A DNA stretch of 64,000 nt from contig NC_061869.1 in the NCBI RefSeq assembly GCF_907164915.1, positions 47,365,771-47,429,770 of the forward strand, written 5' to 3'. The translations under genes were made by a program, and so were the position numbers. Numbering within the stretch: the first letter of the stretch is position 1; every line of letters begins with the position of its first letter. Shown one piece after another: positions 46,157 to 56,155 of this stretch. The notes beneath the pieces were generated by a model. The model was not told the DNA's origin, made no database searches, and saw nothing but the letters and a program-made list of their open reading frames with translations. This stretch comes from Impatiens glandulifera. Its lineage: Eukaryota > Streptophyta > Magnoliopsida > Ericales > Balsaminaceae.

Positions 46157-46629
46157 TGTTTAGAATAAATATTCAAAATTTGTGATTGTTGGCCGGGATT
46201 CTTGAAGAACTTAAGTTTATTTGGCCGGTTTTAGAAAAGTTTATTTCTCATCAATTTCTCCCTTTTTGATGCTTTTAAACAGAAAGTATCAAAACCAGTG
46301 ATATATATATATATATATAAATAGAGTTATAAGCCGAAACATCAAAAACTTTAGTACTGAGTAGGTTATAATAAGTAAATAGAAAATAAAGCTTGAGTTC
46401 AAGGATTCAGATTTCCCCCTTGTTCTTTCGCCTTTGCCTTCAGCTCCTCGTTCCATTCTCTCGCCCTCCTATCCGCGTCGAAATTCCAACCGGATATGAA
46501 ATTCAGTCTCGAAGATGTGCGGTCGAAATTGAAGAAATCGCCTTCCGATCTGGTCACTCGAGTCTAATTCCTAGAGAGTGGAGTTCGTCCACCTCGTATG
46601 TAGTTGACAATTATTTCATCATCCGTTCC
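46157..46629. other. 3' non-coding region of element 5
   Basis: Contains the second PPT-like motif (about 46253-46271) and an (AT)n run (about 46302-46318). No convincing coding on the minus strand beyond the end of accessory ORF C. Confidence 0.6.
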
Positions 46630-47612
46630 CTAATTAGACTGAGTGACTGATGGAGCGGAAGGTGTCGGTACGGGTTTGCATTTCCTTGTGTTTAGAGGAG
46701 TATCATCCTCATCCTCTTCCTCTTCATCGGCAAGTGGAATGGTGGGATTCACAGTCGGCTGAGGATTACCTTGTTCCATCCGAGTCATCAGGTCGCTTAT
46801 TTCCTTCATTTTTCTTTTATTTGTTCGTGCCCTTGTTGTCATCCTAGTCGTCTCGGTTGATTGAGGGTTCTGAACCGTTTCGGCATCTCCCGTTTCGGCT
46901 TCTCTTTGTTTTCGGAGGCTTTTCTACTCTTTGCCGACTTTTCTCAATGTTTTCGGAGTTGACGATTTTGGATGACGGGAGAGGAGCACCCGGTCCGGTT
47001 GGAATCTCAAGAAATTGCAGAAACTTGTCGATCTGCATGGCATATCCGAGTGATCGATTCTTTGTTCCGGCTACCATATCGCATAAGTTCTCAAACAGTA
47101 CGCCGACCCAATCCACCTTATCTCCTATGATGATATTGGTCAACATCTCGAACTTAGGTCGAGTCAGATTATCGAAGTTTCCTCCTTTCCCTTGAAGAGA
47201 CTTGGAGAAAATATCGAGAAGCCACCGAAATTGGAAGTCCAACGTGCTCTTCTTTCCGGTGTGTTCAACCGGTTTAACCAAATTTGACATAGTTTTCTTT
47301 ACTTCCGCCGCTTCAGCTTCCGTTAGGTTGGTCGTGAAATCTCTCCCTTCTGATGTTGGCAAAGGTTTCCTCCGACAGATCGAAGGTCTTTCCACCCACC
47401 GTATTGGAGATTACCCTCTTCTTCACATTTGCGTTCTCAAAGAATGTTGTAACTTCATCTTGATACAGGGTGAAGGGTTCGCCTAAGAATGTTTTCAGCC
47501 CAGAATCCTTCAAGGATGTCATCCTTTTCTTGAAGTCGGTAGTTCTGTTCTCTTGAATATCCTCGAAGTCGACCTGCTAAATGTAAACGAAGAGTGCATT
47601 ATCACGTCCCAT
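46630..47612 (-). pseudogene. Accessory ORF C of element 5 (post-pol family)
   Basis: Starts at ATG 47612 (MGRDNALFVYI). A TAG follows at codon 12 where the context suggests Gln, then VDFEDI and a globular part including LKTFLGEPFTLYQDEVTTFFENA. A frameshift near 47375 moves to LPTSEGRDFTTNLTEAEAAEV and FRWLLDIFSKSL, then VDWVGVLFENLCDMV, the counterpart of VNWSRIIFDNLKELI in copy A. A further shift near 46845 leads to a C-terminal extension with a Lys/Arg-rich stretch and an acidic DEEEEDEDD run, ending at TAA 46630. It is the longest copy. Its TATA box and leader lie just upstream. I do not recognise a functional domain; the family resembles hypothetical proteins seen in Lamiales retroelements. 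Confidence 0.7.
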
Positions 47613-47717
47613 TTTTTATTTGGAAAAGCTTGAAGATTTTGAGAGATGGAAGGTTTTGAGAGAACAAGTAGTTTTTAGAGAGAGAGAGTAAACGTGAGCA
47701 GTTGTAAATAATCTGGT

Positions 47718-47727
47718 CTTTATAAAG
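47718..47727 (-). promoter_or_regulatory. TATA box of accessory ORF C
   Basis: CTTTATAAAG, 107 nt before the ATG at 47612, followed by a leader rich in CTCTCTCT. A 10-bp inverted repeat with TGACG cores lies immediately upstream at 47737-47765. Confidence 0.6.
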
Positions 47728-47736
47728 GGTTTTGGT

Positions 47737-47765
47737 CGTGACGGTTATGTAACTGAACCGTCACG
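47737..47765 (-). promoter_or_regulatory. Inverted repeat with TGACG cores upstream of ORF C
   Basis: CGTGACGGTT (47737-47746) and AACCGTCACG (47756-47765) are perfect inverse copies separated by 9 bp, ten bases upstream of the TATA box. TGACG is the core bound by plant TGA-type bZIP factors; binding here is inference. Confidence 0.55.
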
Positions 47766-48156
47766 TCGTATTAGAAATTTCCCCAAAACTCCCTCCAATA
47801 GTTACTGCGGTAACTGTTTTGGCGGTAAGTTTTGGGCGGTGAAACAATGCGGTAAACCAGGGGCGGTAAACTATTGGCGGTTGAATTTGAATTTAGCCAG
47901 ATTGGTTTTGCCGGAATTTTGATGTGAGGCCGAGTTTTTCGGTTTAACTGAAATTGATAAGTATTGAAAGCCGAATTTTGAATTTACCGAATTTTGGACT
48001 TTACCGAAATTTTAATGTTAAAACAGAATCATTTGAGAATAATAAAAGTCTTGAGTCAACATCATGTAATTTAAAATTTTATTTTGGAATGTACATCAAA
48101 ATAACTGATTAGTTCATGAAAGGATAGACTCCTAGTCTAGATGATGCGATATCAAT
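47766..48156. other. Spacer between accessory ORFs B and C
   Basis: No gene. Contains GGCGGTAA/ACTGCGGTAA short repeats at about 47805-47880 and CGAATTTT-rich stretches. Distal upstream region of ORF C. Confidence 0.5.
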
Positions 48157-48862
48157 TATTGTGTCATCCTTGCTTCGATTCTTTGAACCCATCTTCCCAG
48201 CGTCCCGTCTATCAGAATGTTAACCGGTCGCATCGGGGTTCCTGATCCGAGACTCGGAAGAATAGAGCAAAGGTATCGGTTGATCTGAGGAGTAAAGTCG
48301 ATCCTTCTTCTGTCGGCTGAGATGCATGCCTTCAGATGACTAAAGATAAGAGAGGCCCAGTTGATAGGCATGCGTCGATGTATTGCTATCATAATTTCGA
48401 ACACTTGCCGAGTGTAGTGTTGGCTCGGCATGTGTCCCAAGATAGACCGCTAGATAATATCCTAGAGAATTTGAATGAATGGATCAAGATTGTCTTACAG
48501 GCCGTGGCTATCGACCGAATATGAGGGGGAGCCGGAAAAGTTGTAGCCGTAGCGTTCGACAATCTGAGTGGGAAGGAGTGAGAAGTCAGAAAATCCTTCG
48601 GATGGGAGATCAAAGAACTCTACGAAAGAGTCTTCAGTGATTCGATAGAAATCAGAATCGATGTAAGTAGTGATGCTTCCATCATCCCTTACTTCTTCAT
48701 TGTTGAAGAACTCGATGACCTCCTCTTCAATGATGTTGTGGGTTTTCTTGTGGAATTTCCTCAACCCGGTCTCAATCAGCGGGTTGATGATCCTGTCACT
48801 TGCTCTTGTGTCTCGTTTGAATCAAAGTTGACACAAATGGGATTTCTGAATTCAGCATTCAT
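48157..48862 (-). pseudogene. Accessory ORF B of element 5 (post-pol family)
   Basis: Starts at ATG 48862 (MNAEFRNPICVNFDSN). A small frameshift near 48815 moves to a frame with RIINPLIETGLRKFHKK, aligning with the IFRALESSCLRKF part of copy A, then VIEFFNNEEV, DLPSEGFSDFSLLPT and YNFSGS. A further break and shift near 48490 leads to VFEIMIAIHRRMPINWASLIF, matching IFRMMAAITEGTRVNWSRIIF of copy A across the repaired order. It ends near 48157. Without the breaks it would be about 235 residues. Own TATA box upstream. Function unknown. Confidence 0.7.
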
Positions 48863-48950
48863 CTTTGAAGATTTGATAGAGACGCTACTCTTGGTTTTTT
48901 TAGAAAGAGAGGGATAAATAGTTGTGAATTGATTTATGAGAAGATGAGTT

Positions 48951-48960
48951 CTTTATATAG
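48951..48960 (-). promoter_or_regulatory. TATA box of accessory ORF B
   Basis: CTATATAAAG, about 90 nt before ATG 48862, with a CT-rich leader (ATCCCTCTCTTTC). About 50 bp further upstream, ACGTAACGGTCAG (49004-49016) resembles the ACGTGACGGTTCAG block before ORF C. Confidence 0.65.
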
Positions 48961-49016
48961 GGAAACAATTATCAGGCATTTAATGAGAATGTTTCAAAAT
49001 ATCTGACCGTTACGTG

Positions 49017-49359
49017 TTGTCAATATTTTCTCATTAAATGTTTGTTTCCTTTTCAAGGGAATATTTTTGAGAAGGTACGATGTAGGCTGGCTAGCCTATC
49101 CGGACTAGTCACGCCTTTTGGGGAATGAACACATCTTTTCCCAATGTTAATTTTTGAAAATATTTGATTTTTAATGAGTTTTCGGCTTAAGTGTGAAAGA
49201 AGCGGTAACTTCTCCTTGAGAAGATTCCGGATTTGACAAAAATGATTTTGAAACATTTTTAACATTGAACTGAACCGAGAAGTGAATTGATTCCATTAGA
49301 TGGGATCTCTAACCGATATTACCGCAAAATTATCGGTGCGATATAGAAAGATCCTAGAT
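49017..49359. other. Spacer between accessory ORFs A and B
   Basis: No supported gene. Contains an ACTTCTCCTTGAGAAG inverted repeat at about 49208-49223, similar to the GAGAAG/CTTCTC hairpins in element 4 (59642-59793). Confidence 0.5.
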
Positions 49360-50099
49360 TTAATAGCGAGATGGACCAATTGCCGGAACCTTCTTGGCCT
49401 TGGCCTTGGCCTTGTTCCATCGATCGATTTGTTCTTGGATCCTCTTCTTTGTCAACAGCTGGTTCGGGTGAAGAGTGATATCCGAGTCGTGATAGTTATT
49501 GAAGTTATTGAATAAACCGCCTAGCTGTGGAGCATAGCCGGTTTTCTTGGAAGTGATCAACTCCTTCAAGTTGTCGAAGATAATCCGGGACCAGTTTACC
49601 CGAGTTCCTTCGGTGATGGCAGCCATCATCTGAAGATTCGTTGGGTGTAGGATTGAAACTTTTCCCTGGCCAGGATGGACTTACTCATAATCTCACTGAG
49701 AATCTGGTATTCATTGGCTAGCAGGCTTTTGGGTCCCCAGGTGTTAACCGGGGTCATGGAGCCTGAGAAATGGTGGCGCATCTCATCGATGAACACTGGA
49801 GAGTAAGTAAGATTGGTGACACGTTTAGTTGGCAGCTCGCAAAATGTTGCAAAGTCTGTTACACTGAATAAAAAGGATTTTCCATGAACTTGAGCAAAGA
49901 TGATATCTCGGTATATCACCCTTGCGGTTTCGAAGAATTCATTAACTACAATGTAGTCAATGGTATAGCTGTTTTCAAGGAATTTCCTAAGGCAGGAGCT
50001 CTCAAGGGCTCGAAAAATGCATTGGACTTCATTGTCCTCCGATTGAGCAACCGATTCAAAGTCGGCTAGAAGAATTTTCTTAGAAAGAGAGCAAGACAT
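49360..50099 (-). pseudogene. Accessory ORF A of element 5 (post-pol family)
   Basis: The best preserved member in element 5. From ATG 50099 (MSCSLSKKILLADFESV), 157 codons are open, then a single missing base near 49627 shifts the frame to MMAAITEGTRVNWSRIIFDN and on to a basic C-terminus (KAKAKAKK). Total about 246 residues, close to the single copy in element 4 (about 248). Conserved family signposts: DFESV near the N-terminus, FFE.A, LP near the middle, HFSGS, IMSKSIL, VNW..IIFDNL, GYAPQLGGLF. No signal peptide or membrane segment is obvious. An upstream in-frame ATG at 50297 would cross the TATA region and is unlikely to be used. Function unknown. Confidence 0.75.
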
Positions 50100-50171
50100 T
50101 TTTCTTGATGATTTTTCTTTAAGTGTACGTTTGTGATGAATAGTGTTATGGGATAGGATTAGGATGTGTTG

Positions 50172-50179
50172 CTTAAATA
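50172..50179 (-). promoter_or_regulatory. TATA-like box of accessory ORF A
   Basis: TATTTAAG, 73 nt before ATG 50099. About 170 bp further upstream is the palindrome GACACGTGTC (50348-50357), part of a block conserved in element 4. Confidence 0.5.
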
Positions 50180-50344
50180 GCCAAATGATGGTTAGCGTGG
50201 TTAGTGATGTCATCTTTGTAATTATGGTAGAGTTAACTTGTTTAGATGTATAATGGTTATTTCCAATGAGAAAGTAATGATGACAAAAGATTTTCATTAT
50301 GGCTTAAAAAATATGAAAGGAATGTTATTCTTTCTTTTTAAGTG

Positions 50345-50375
50345 ATAGACACGTGTCTTCACTTTGTTTGAGGTT
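50345..50375 (-). promoter_or_regulatory. Conserved upstream block with G-box palindrome
   Basis: The minus strand contains CTCAAA, GTGAAGACACGTGTCT and ATCA. Element 4 has the same string with ATGTG in place of ACGTG at 60198-60227, upstream of its accessory ORF. CACGTG is the G-box bound by bZIP/bHLH factors. Confidence 0.55.
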
Positions 50376-50831
50376 CAGACTATTTTTATATGCATAGGGT
50401 AATCATCAAAGCATGCATGACGACAACGGCCAACCATCCCAGGTTAGCCAAAAAATTTACTTACCGAAATTATGGTGTGATTTATCGGTTGGTTTTTCAT
50501 GACTGGTTTATTAAGATAGTTTATTCCGGTGTGAAGAAATATCGAGTTTATGCGACATTTATTCAGGTTTGAGGAGTAAGCCATCTGTTTTATCTAAGTC
50601 ATTTGAACTGTTCGATCCATGCACAGATAATTTGATTCGAGTGATTTTATTAGGTTTAACCGGAGACATCTGTCCGGTTAGCATACTTGATCGTTTAGAT
50701 TCTCATTGTAGTAGCCGAGTTGAATTTCCAAAAGAGGAAGTTCGCCGAGCATGGTTTAAAAAGCGTGAGCTTCTCCCTGAACTCATGCCCCGGTTTTTTA
50801 TGAATGTGTTTTTGAAAACATGCAAATACAT

Positions 50832-51640
50832 TTAAGGCAGAATTTGTTTGCTGTCAGCAAGTCCTAGTATGTTTCGAAAGAAAGAAAACTTAGCTTCCTG
50901 TAGTGGCTTCGTGAAGATGTCGGCCACTTGTTGTTCGGTTGAGACATATTCTAGCCGTATGTATTTTTATTGAACATGTTCCCGGATGAAGTGATGTCTT
51001 ATGTCTATGTGTTTTGTTCTTGAGTGCAACATCGGATTGTATGTGATAGTTATCGCGCTAGTGTTATCACAAAAGATCGGAGATTCTTAAGCGATTATTT
51101 CGAAATCTTTCAGTTGTTGTTGGATCTAGAGGAGTTAAGCACAGCAACTTCTAGCTGCTAGGTATTTTGCCTCTGTGGTTGAAGTTGCAACTGAGGTTTG
51201 TTTCTTGCTGTACCATGAGACAAGCCGGTCTCCCAAGAATTGACATGTGCCGCTGGTACTTTTTCGGTCTATCTTGCAGTCTGCTTAGTCTGCATTAGAA
51301 TAGCTTATTAGATTGAAATTGGAATCCTTCTGATACTACAGTCCCACATCTTGAGTGTCTTTTAGGTATTTTAAGATTTTTTTGGCAGTGGTGAAGTGAG
51401 ATAGTTTCGGATTTGCTTGGAATCTTCCGCATACACCAACCGTGATTAGAATGTCTGGTCGGCTCGCTGTTAGATAAAGAAGTGATCCGATGATTCCTCT
51501 GTAGGCCGTGATGTCTACATCTTGTCCGTCTTCGTCTTTATCCAGCTTTACGGATGAGCTCATTGGAGTAGCCTCTTCTACACATGTATCCATTCCAAAT
51601 TTCTTCAAGAGTTCGATTGTATATTTAGATTGGTTGATGA
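50832..51640 (-). pseudogene. Element 5 RNase H and C-terminal pol
   Basis: Includes the block before RNase H (DKDEDGQDVDITAYRG then GSLLYLTASRPDI, 51608-51340), then RNase H in broken frames with [42 protein letters not shown] and a tail ADIFTKPLQEAKFSFFRNIL, stopping at TAA 50832. Several stops lie between. The end marks the end of pol and the start of the accessory region. Confidence 0.82.
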
Positions 51641-51659
51641 AGGTTCATGTTTCGATCTG

Positions 51660-52880
51660 CCGAACCTAGAGACCTAAAAAGAAACTCAATTCCCCCATCA
51701 TACTCATTTCAAATCTATCATTCATCATTTTTGAGAATTTATTACATAGTTTTGGATCGATTGACCCGAAAATTATGTTATCCACGTAAATTTGAACAAG
51801 TAGAATGTATTCCTTTTTCTCAAATTTAAATAAGGTTTTTTCTACCGAGCCTATTGTAAAGTTATGATCAAATAAAAATCTTGTCAAGGTATCATACCAA
51901 GCTCTAGGAGCTTGTTTCAAACCGTAAAGGACCTTGTCTAGCCGATATACATGACTTATTAATTCTGGCTTCTTAAAACCGGGTGGTTGTTCAACATAAA
52001 CCTCCTCACTTAGTTCACCGTTTAAGAAAATCACTTTTAACGTCTATTTAAAAAATTTTGAAATTTTTGAAAGCAGCAAAAGCAAAAATTATTCTAATGG
52101 CTTCAAGTCTAGCCACAGGGGCGAATGATTCTTCAAAATCAATGCCTTCTTCCTGTTTATATCCTTGAGCCACTAATCTGGCATTGTTCCTCATAACCAA
52201 ACCGTTTTAATTGAGTTTGTTTCTGAACACCCATCTTGTTCCTATAACCGATTGGTGTTTCGGTCTTGGAACTAGATGCCAGACTTTATTTCTCTCAAAC
52301 TAGTTTAACTCCTCTTGCATTGCTAAGATCCAATCGGGATCTGACAAGGCTTCATCCACCCTTTTCGGCTCTATTTGTGATATGAAAGCCGAATTTTCAT
52401 ATTCTTCCAAAAGTTGATGCCTAGTTCGGATGGGTGATGAGGGGTTACCTATTATAAGCTCTGGAGGATGATTTCTATTCCTTTTAAAGTTTGGCTTGGT
52501 TATATCTCCCAAATAATCGGGTATCTAATCAAGATTAGACAGATCGGTAGGCTGAACTAAGTTAGACTGATCGATTTACTCAGTGGACACTGAGGTGTCA
52601 ACTTCCTGCTGTATAACAGCTTGATCAGGCTAAATTTCAACATTAACCACTTGATCATGGATAAACTTTTTGTAAACCGGAACTTCATCTTCATCATAAT
52701 CATCATCATAATGAATATTGAAATTTTCCATTTTGTTGTGTAGATCAAAAGGTGATATAGTATTACGTTCAATAGGTTCATCAAAAACAACATGCGATGA
52801 TTCTTCAACATTTAAGGTCCTAGTATTATGTACTCTATATGCTTTGCTAACGGTTGAATAGCCTAACATGATTCCTTCAT
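51660..52880 (-). pseudogene. Element 5 reverse transcriptase region
   Basis: From LGYSTVSKAYRV (about 52869) through an acidic linker, a stretch with [68 protein letters not shown] and [15 protein letters not shown], to [11 protein letters not shown] and [13 protein letters not shown]. The catalytic YVDD box is YVDN, consistent with a G-to-A change. Stops occur in the linker and after EELN. Confidence 0.87.
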
Positions 52881-53099
52881 CTGATTTGGCATCAAACGCG
52901 GTTAAGTACTTTTTGTCATTGATGTGAATGTAACACTTATAGCCAAAGATCCTAAAATAACGGATATTAGGAAATTTGTCATGGTATATTTCAAACGGTA
53001 TTTTGGTTAACCGTTTTTTAATTAAAGAACGATTTTGTGTATAACACGCGGTGTTAATAGCCTCAGCCCAAAATTATTGAGCAACACCCGAATCGGCTA

Positions 53100-54020
53100 T
53101 CATGGACCTTGCGGCTTTCTTGAGAGTTCGGTTTCTTCTCTCGGCCAGTCCGTTTTATTGAGGTGTTTTGCACTAGACAACTCGTGCCTAATACCGGAAT
53201 TCTCAAGAAAAGTAGTTAAAGTGCTGTTAATAAATTTGGTTCCTCTATCACTTCTAATTCGGTTTATTCGAATTGATTTCTCATTTTGCAGTCTTATAAG
53301 CAATTTGATCAAATTCGGTGTGGCTTGATTTTTAGATGTAAAAAATGTTACCCAAGTAAATCTAGAATAATCATCAACAACAACCATAGTGTAATGCATA
53401 CCACCTAGGCTTGTGACCTTAATCGGTCCAAATAAATCCATGTGAAGTAATTATAAACATCGGTTAGATTGATAATTTTCGTTGCTCTTAAATGATGATT
53501 TTATTTGTTTTCCCATTTGACAAGTAGCGCAAACTTTATCTTTTGCAAATTTTATATTTGGAAAGCAATGAACTAATTCTTTAGAGCATATGAAATTTAT
53601 CGTTTTGAAGTTTAAATGGTTTAGCCGTTTGTGCTAGAGCCAATTCGGATCATTCCTAGCCATCATGCAAACTGGGTTTTCAATTTCGATTTTCTAGTCT
53701 ACTTTGTATATATTTCCTAGCCGGTTTCCTGTTAATAGAATACTACCCTGAGAGTTTTTAACTAAACATGCATGCTTATGAAACTCAACTGTATATTCTA
53801 TGTCACACATTTAACTAATGGTTAGAAAATTGAAATGCAAGTTTTCAACTAACAATATATTGTTTATGGATAGGTTGCCATGGACAATCTTACCCTTGCC
53901 CACGGCTCTACCTTTAGAGTTGTCGCCGAAAGTGATCATTACGCCGGCTTCATGTACGATGTTGGTTAGTAATCCACTGTTTCCGGTCATATGCTTGGAA
54001 CACCCGCTGTCCAAATACTA
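53100..54020 (-). pseudogene. Element 5 protease and integrase
   Basis: The protease motif DSGCSKHMTGN is near 54010. The pre-integrase zinc part (HKRLNHLNF, CATCQMGKQ) is near 53630-53510. The integrase core (LLHMDLFGPIK, VVVDDYSRFTW, RSDRGTKFIN) lies at 53441-53220. The frame shifts in the third-catalytic-residue region (SSAKHLNKTDWPREETEL). In SIRE-like elements this part excises and inserts element DNA; here it is damaged. Confidence 0.82.
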
Positions 54021-54321
54021 TTATGAGTTTCCTAACTGCTTGCTCCTCCTGACTTGCAAAAAATACATATTTACACCTATTTGGTATCCACATTTACTTG
54101 GGTCCGTGATTGATTAGTCTCTTAGGGATTCATACTTTAATAAGTCGGGTGACTTCCCTGGTGTTAGTTCTAATTATTTTATCGGTACTCGGCTTGACAT
54201 CTCTCTATTTGCTTGTAAATACCTCATTATGTCGTGGTGGTGATTGTCGGTCAATTCTATATGAGCGTGTATCGGTTTGTTTTCTTACTGGTCGGTTGAC
54301 TTTCCTTCTCTCAAGATGAAG

Positions 54322-54930
54322 CTATTTTTCCGAATTAGTTGGACTTACATATTTGATTTCCTTATCTGGTTTTGAATCATGGTCTCCCTCTTTGTGGGGT
54401 GGAGAGCTCTTGACAAATCTTACGAATGGAAGATTTCCTTTGTTGAGTTCCATCCCATTGGAAGATTTCCGGTTAGCCGATTTGCTACCCTTGTAGCCGA
54501 GCCCAAACATGCATTTGGGATGTCTTTGATAAGTAGACATCTGGCTCACCGCTTCACTGGATTTCTTCCAAGCATCCATGATGTATTTTTCTCTTTCGTT
54601 TTTTTCGGTTAATGATTGAACTTTCTCTTTGAGCTTCTCATTCTCAAAGGATGATTCAATCGGTTCATATATCTTGGTTCCACTCCGCTCGCTGATGGTT
54701 CCATTTGACTCTCCGGTTTTAATGTTTGACCAGATTTGTAATATAGTGGATAGGTTTTTGAACTCAACAACCATGTCGTTGAGTGCAATAACCAGATCCT
54801 CTTTAGTGAATTCTTCACTTGAGAAATCGAATTCCTCTTGAAAGTTGGGTACCTCTTCTTCCTTAGCCATGAGGCAAGTGACTCCGTCTTCATCGCTGTC
54901 GGAGTAAGCCCATTCACTTCCACCGTCAGA
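54322..54930 (-). pseudogene. Element 5 gag-pol linker with coiled coil
   Basis: Open from 54870 for 182 codons: acidic start (EEEVPNFQEEFDFSSEEF), then ENEKLKEKVQSLTEKNER as a likely coiled coil, a CMFGLGYKG motif, and a basic tail. Same order as 43250-43800 in element 4. A region typical between zinc knuckle and protease in SIRE-like polyproteins. Confidence 0.78.
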
Positions 54931-55009
54931 AGCTATTAATGCTTTTTGAGTCTCTTTTCCCTCATCGTTTTGTTGGTTATCGCCCCTCTGATAATTATTT
55001 GCCAGTTTT

Positions 55010-56113
55010 CGATAGTCTCATCTCGGTCTTCTCATTCCGACCTGAAATGACCAAAAGTATTACAGTTATAGCATCTTACATTAGATTTGTCACAGTAATC
55101 ATAGTGTAGTTTTGGTTGTTCGATGGTTGATTCTTCTTCATGAATCTTCCAAATTTCTTTGCAAGCATGGCCATCACATCATCGCAGATCTGATTAGGAT
55201 TTTTGATTGGTGTCGAATCGGCTGATACAGGAGCCGGTTGTTCCGCCGATGTCACCAAAGCCCTAGTTGCGGTTGAGGTTGAAGCTTCATCTTCGATTCG
55301 AGACTTCATCTCAAACTCGTACGCCTTCAGATCCTCAAATATATCATGCAGTTTCATCTGCCCGAGATTGCTTGACTCTCGCATCACCATGGTCTTTTTT
55401 TTTAGAACGCTGGGTTCCGCTGCTCCTATGGAGTGCGACTAATCCCCGCGGGATAAGTACATAGCCTGCAAACATACTTATACATTTAACCAGGCGCAGA
55501 ACTTGCCGTCTGACAGGCTCGAACCCATGACCTCATGGAGGCTTTGGGGATATCCACCTCTTGTTGCCGCTAGGCTAGAAGAGAGGATCACCATGGTCTT
55601 TATGTCCCATGCACTTGGTAAATATCTTAATGCCATAACGATTATTTCCCGATTATCGTATCTTTTTCCAAGTGTATATAGCTCGTTTATCAAACTAGTG
55701 AACCGATCACTGAATTCCTTCATGTTTTCTCCGGGATTCATTCTGATGTTCTCATACTTCTGAGTTGTTACCAGAATTTTATTTTCCTTTGTCCTTTCGT
55801 TTCCCTCATGGAGCTGGATAATAGTTTCCCAGACTTCCTTTGCACTTTGACAATCTTTGACTTTACCTAAAGTGTTGTTGTCCATAGATTTGAAGATGTG
55901 TCTCTTACAATAGTTGTCTAGGTTATTTCTCCTTCTATCTTCAGCTGTCCATGCATCGATCTCCTTCTCAATCTATATCGGACCTTCTTTCAGGATGGAG
56001 TTCATTTCATCATCCATAATGATCAAATGTAGGTACATCTGAACATTCCAATCGACAAACACCTCACTGTTCAGCATCGAGGGTTTTTCATTGTGAGTCA
56101 TGTTTGCCAGCAT
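55010..56113 (-). pseudogene. Element 5 gag, interrupted by a SINE
   Basis: Starts at ATG 56113 (MLANMTHNEK), 29 nt after the PBS. A TAG near 55973 replaces an expected Gln (GPIQIEKE context). The UBN2-type core is open from 55885 (KEVWETIIQLHEGNERTKENK; MKEFSDRFTSLINEL; LRYLPSAWDIKTMV). The SINE (55398-55586) then interrupts, and gag resumes at MVMRESSNLGQMKLHDIFEDL (55390). The zinc knuckle CYNCNTFGHFRSE ends in a stop where the last Cys should be. Confidence 0.83.
55398..55586 (-). mobile_element. SINE inserted in element 5 gag
   Basis: About 189 bp on the minus strand with an internal RNA polymerase III promoter: box A-like TAGCCTAGCGGCAAC (55577-55563) and box B GGTTCGAGCCT (55525-55515), about 40 bp apart, ending in a short poly(A). 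A 15-bp target duplication ATCACCATGGTCTTT flanks it (55383-55397 and 55587-55601). Removing it restores the gag reading order (KTMV then RESS). Confidence 0.92.
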
Positions 56114-56141
56114 TTCCGGTTTCTTGAGTGTTAAGATTCCT

Positions 56142-56153
56142 GCACTAATACCA
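56142..56153 (-). other. Primer-binding site of element 5
   Basis: The minus strand reads TGGTATTAGTGC, two changes from TGGTATCAGAGC, two bases inside the LTR. Confidence 0.8.
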
Positions 56154-56155
56154 CT

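Noticed and set aside
49300..50069. Plus-strand frames such as 49300-49515 and 49884-50069 as genes
   Set aside because: They are antisense shadows of accessory ORF A, which has family conservation on the minus strand.
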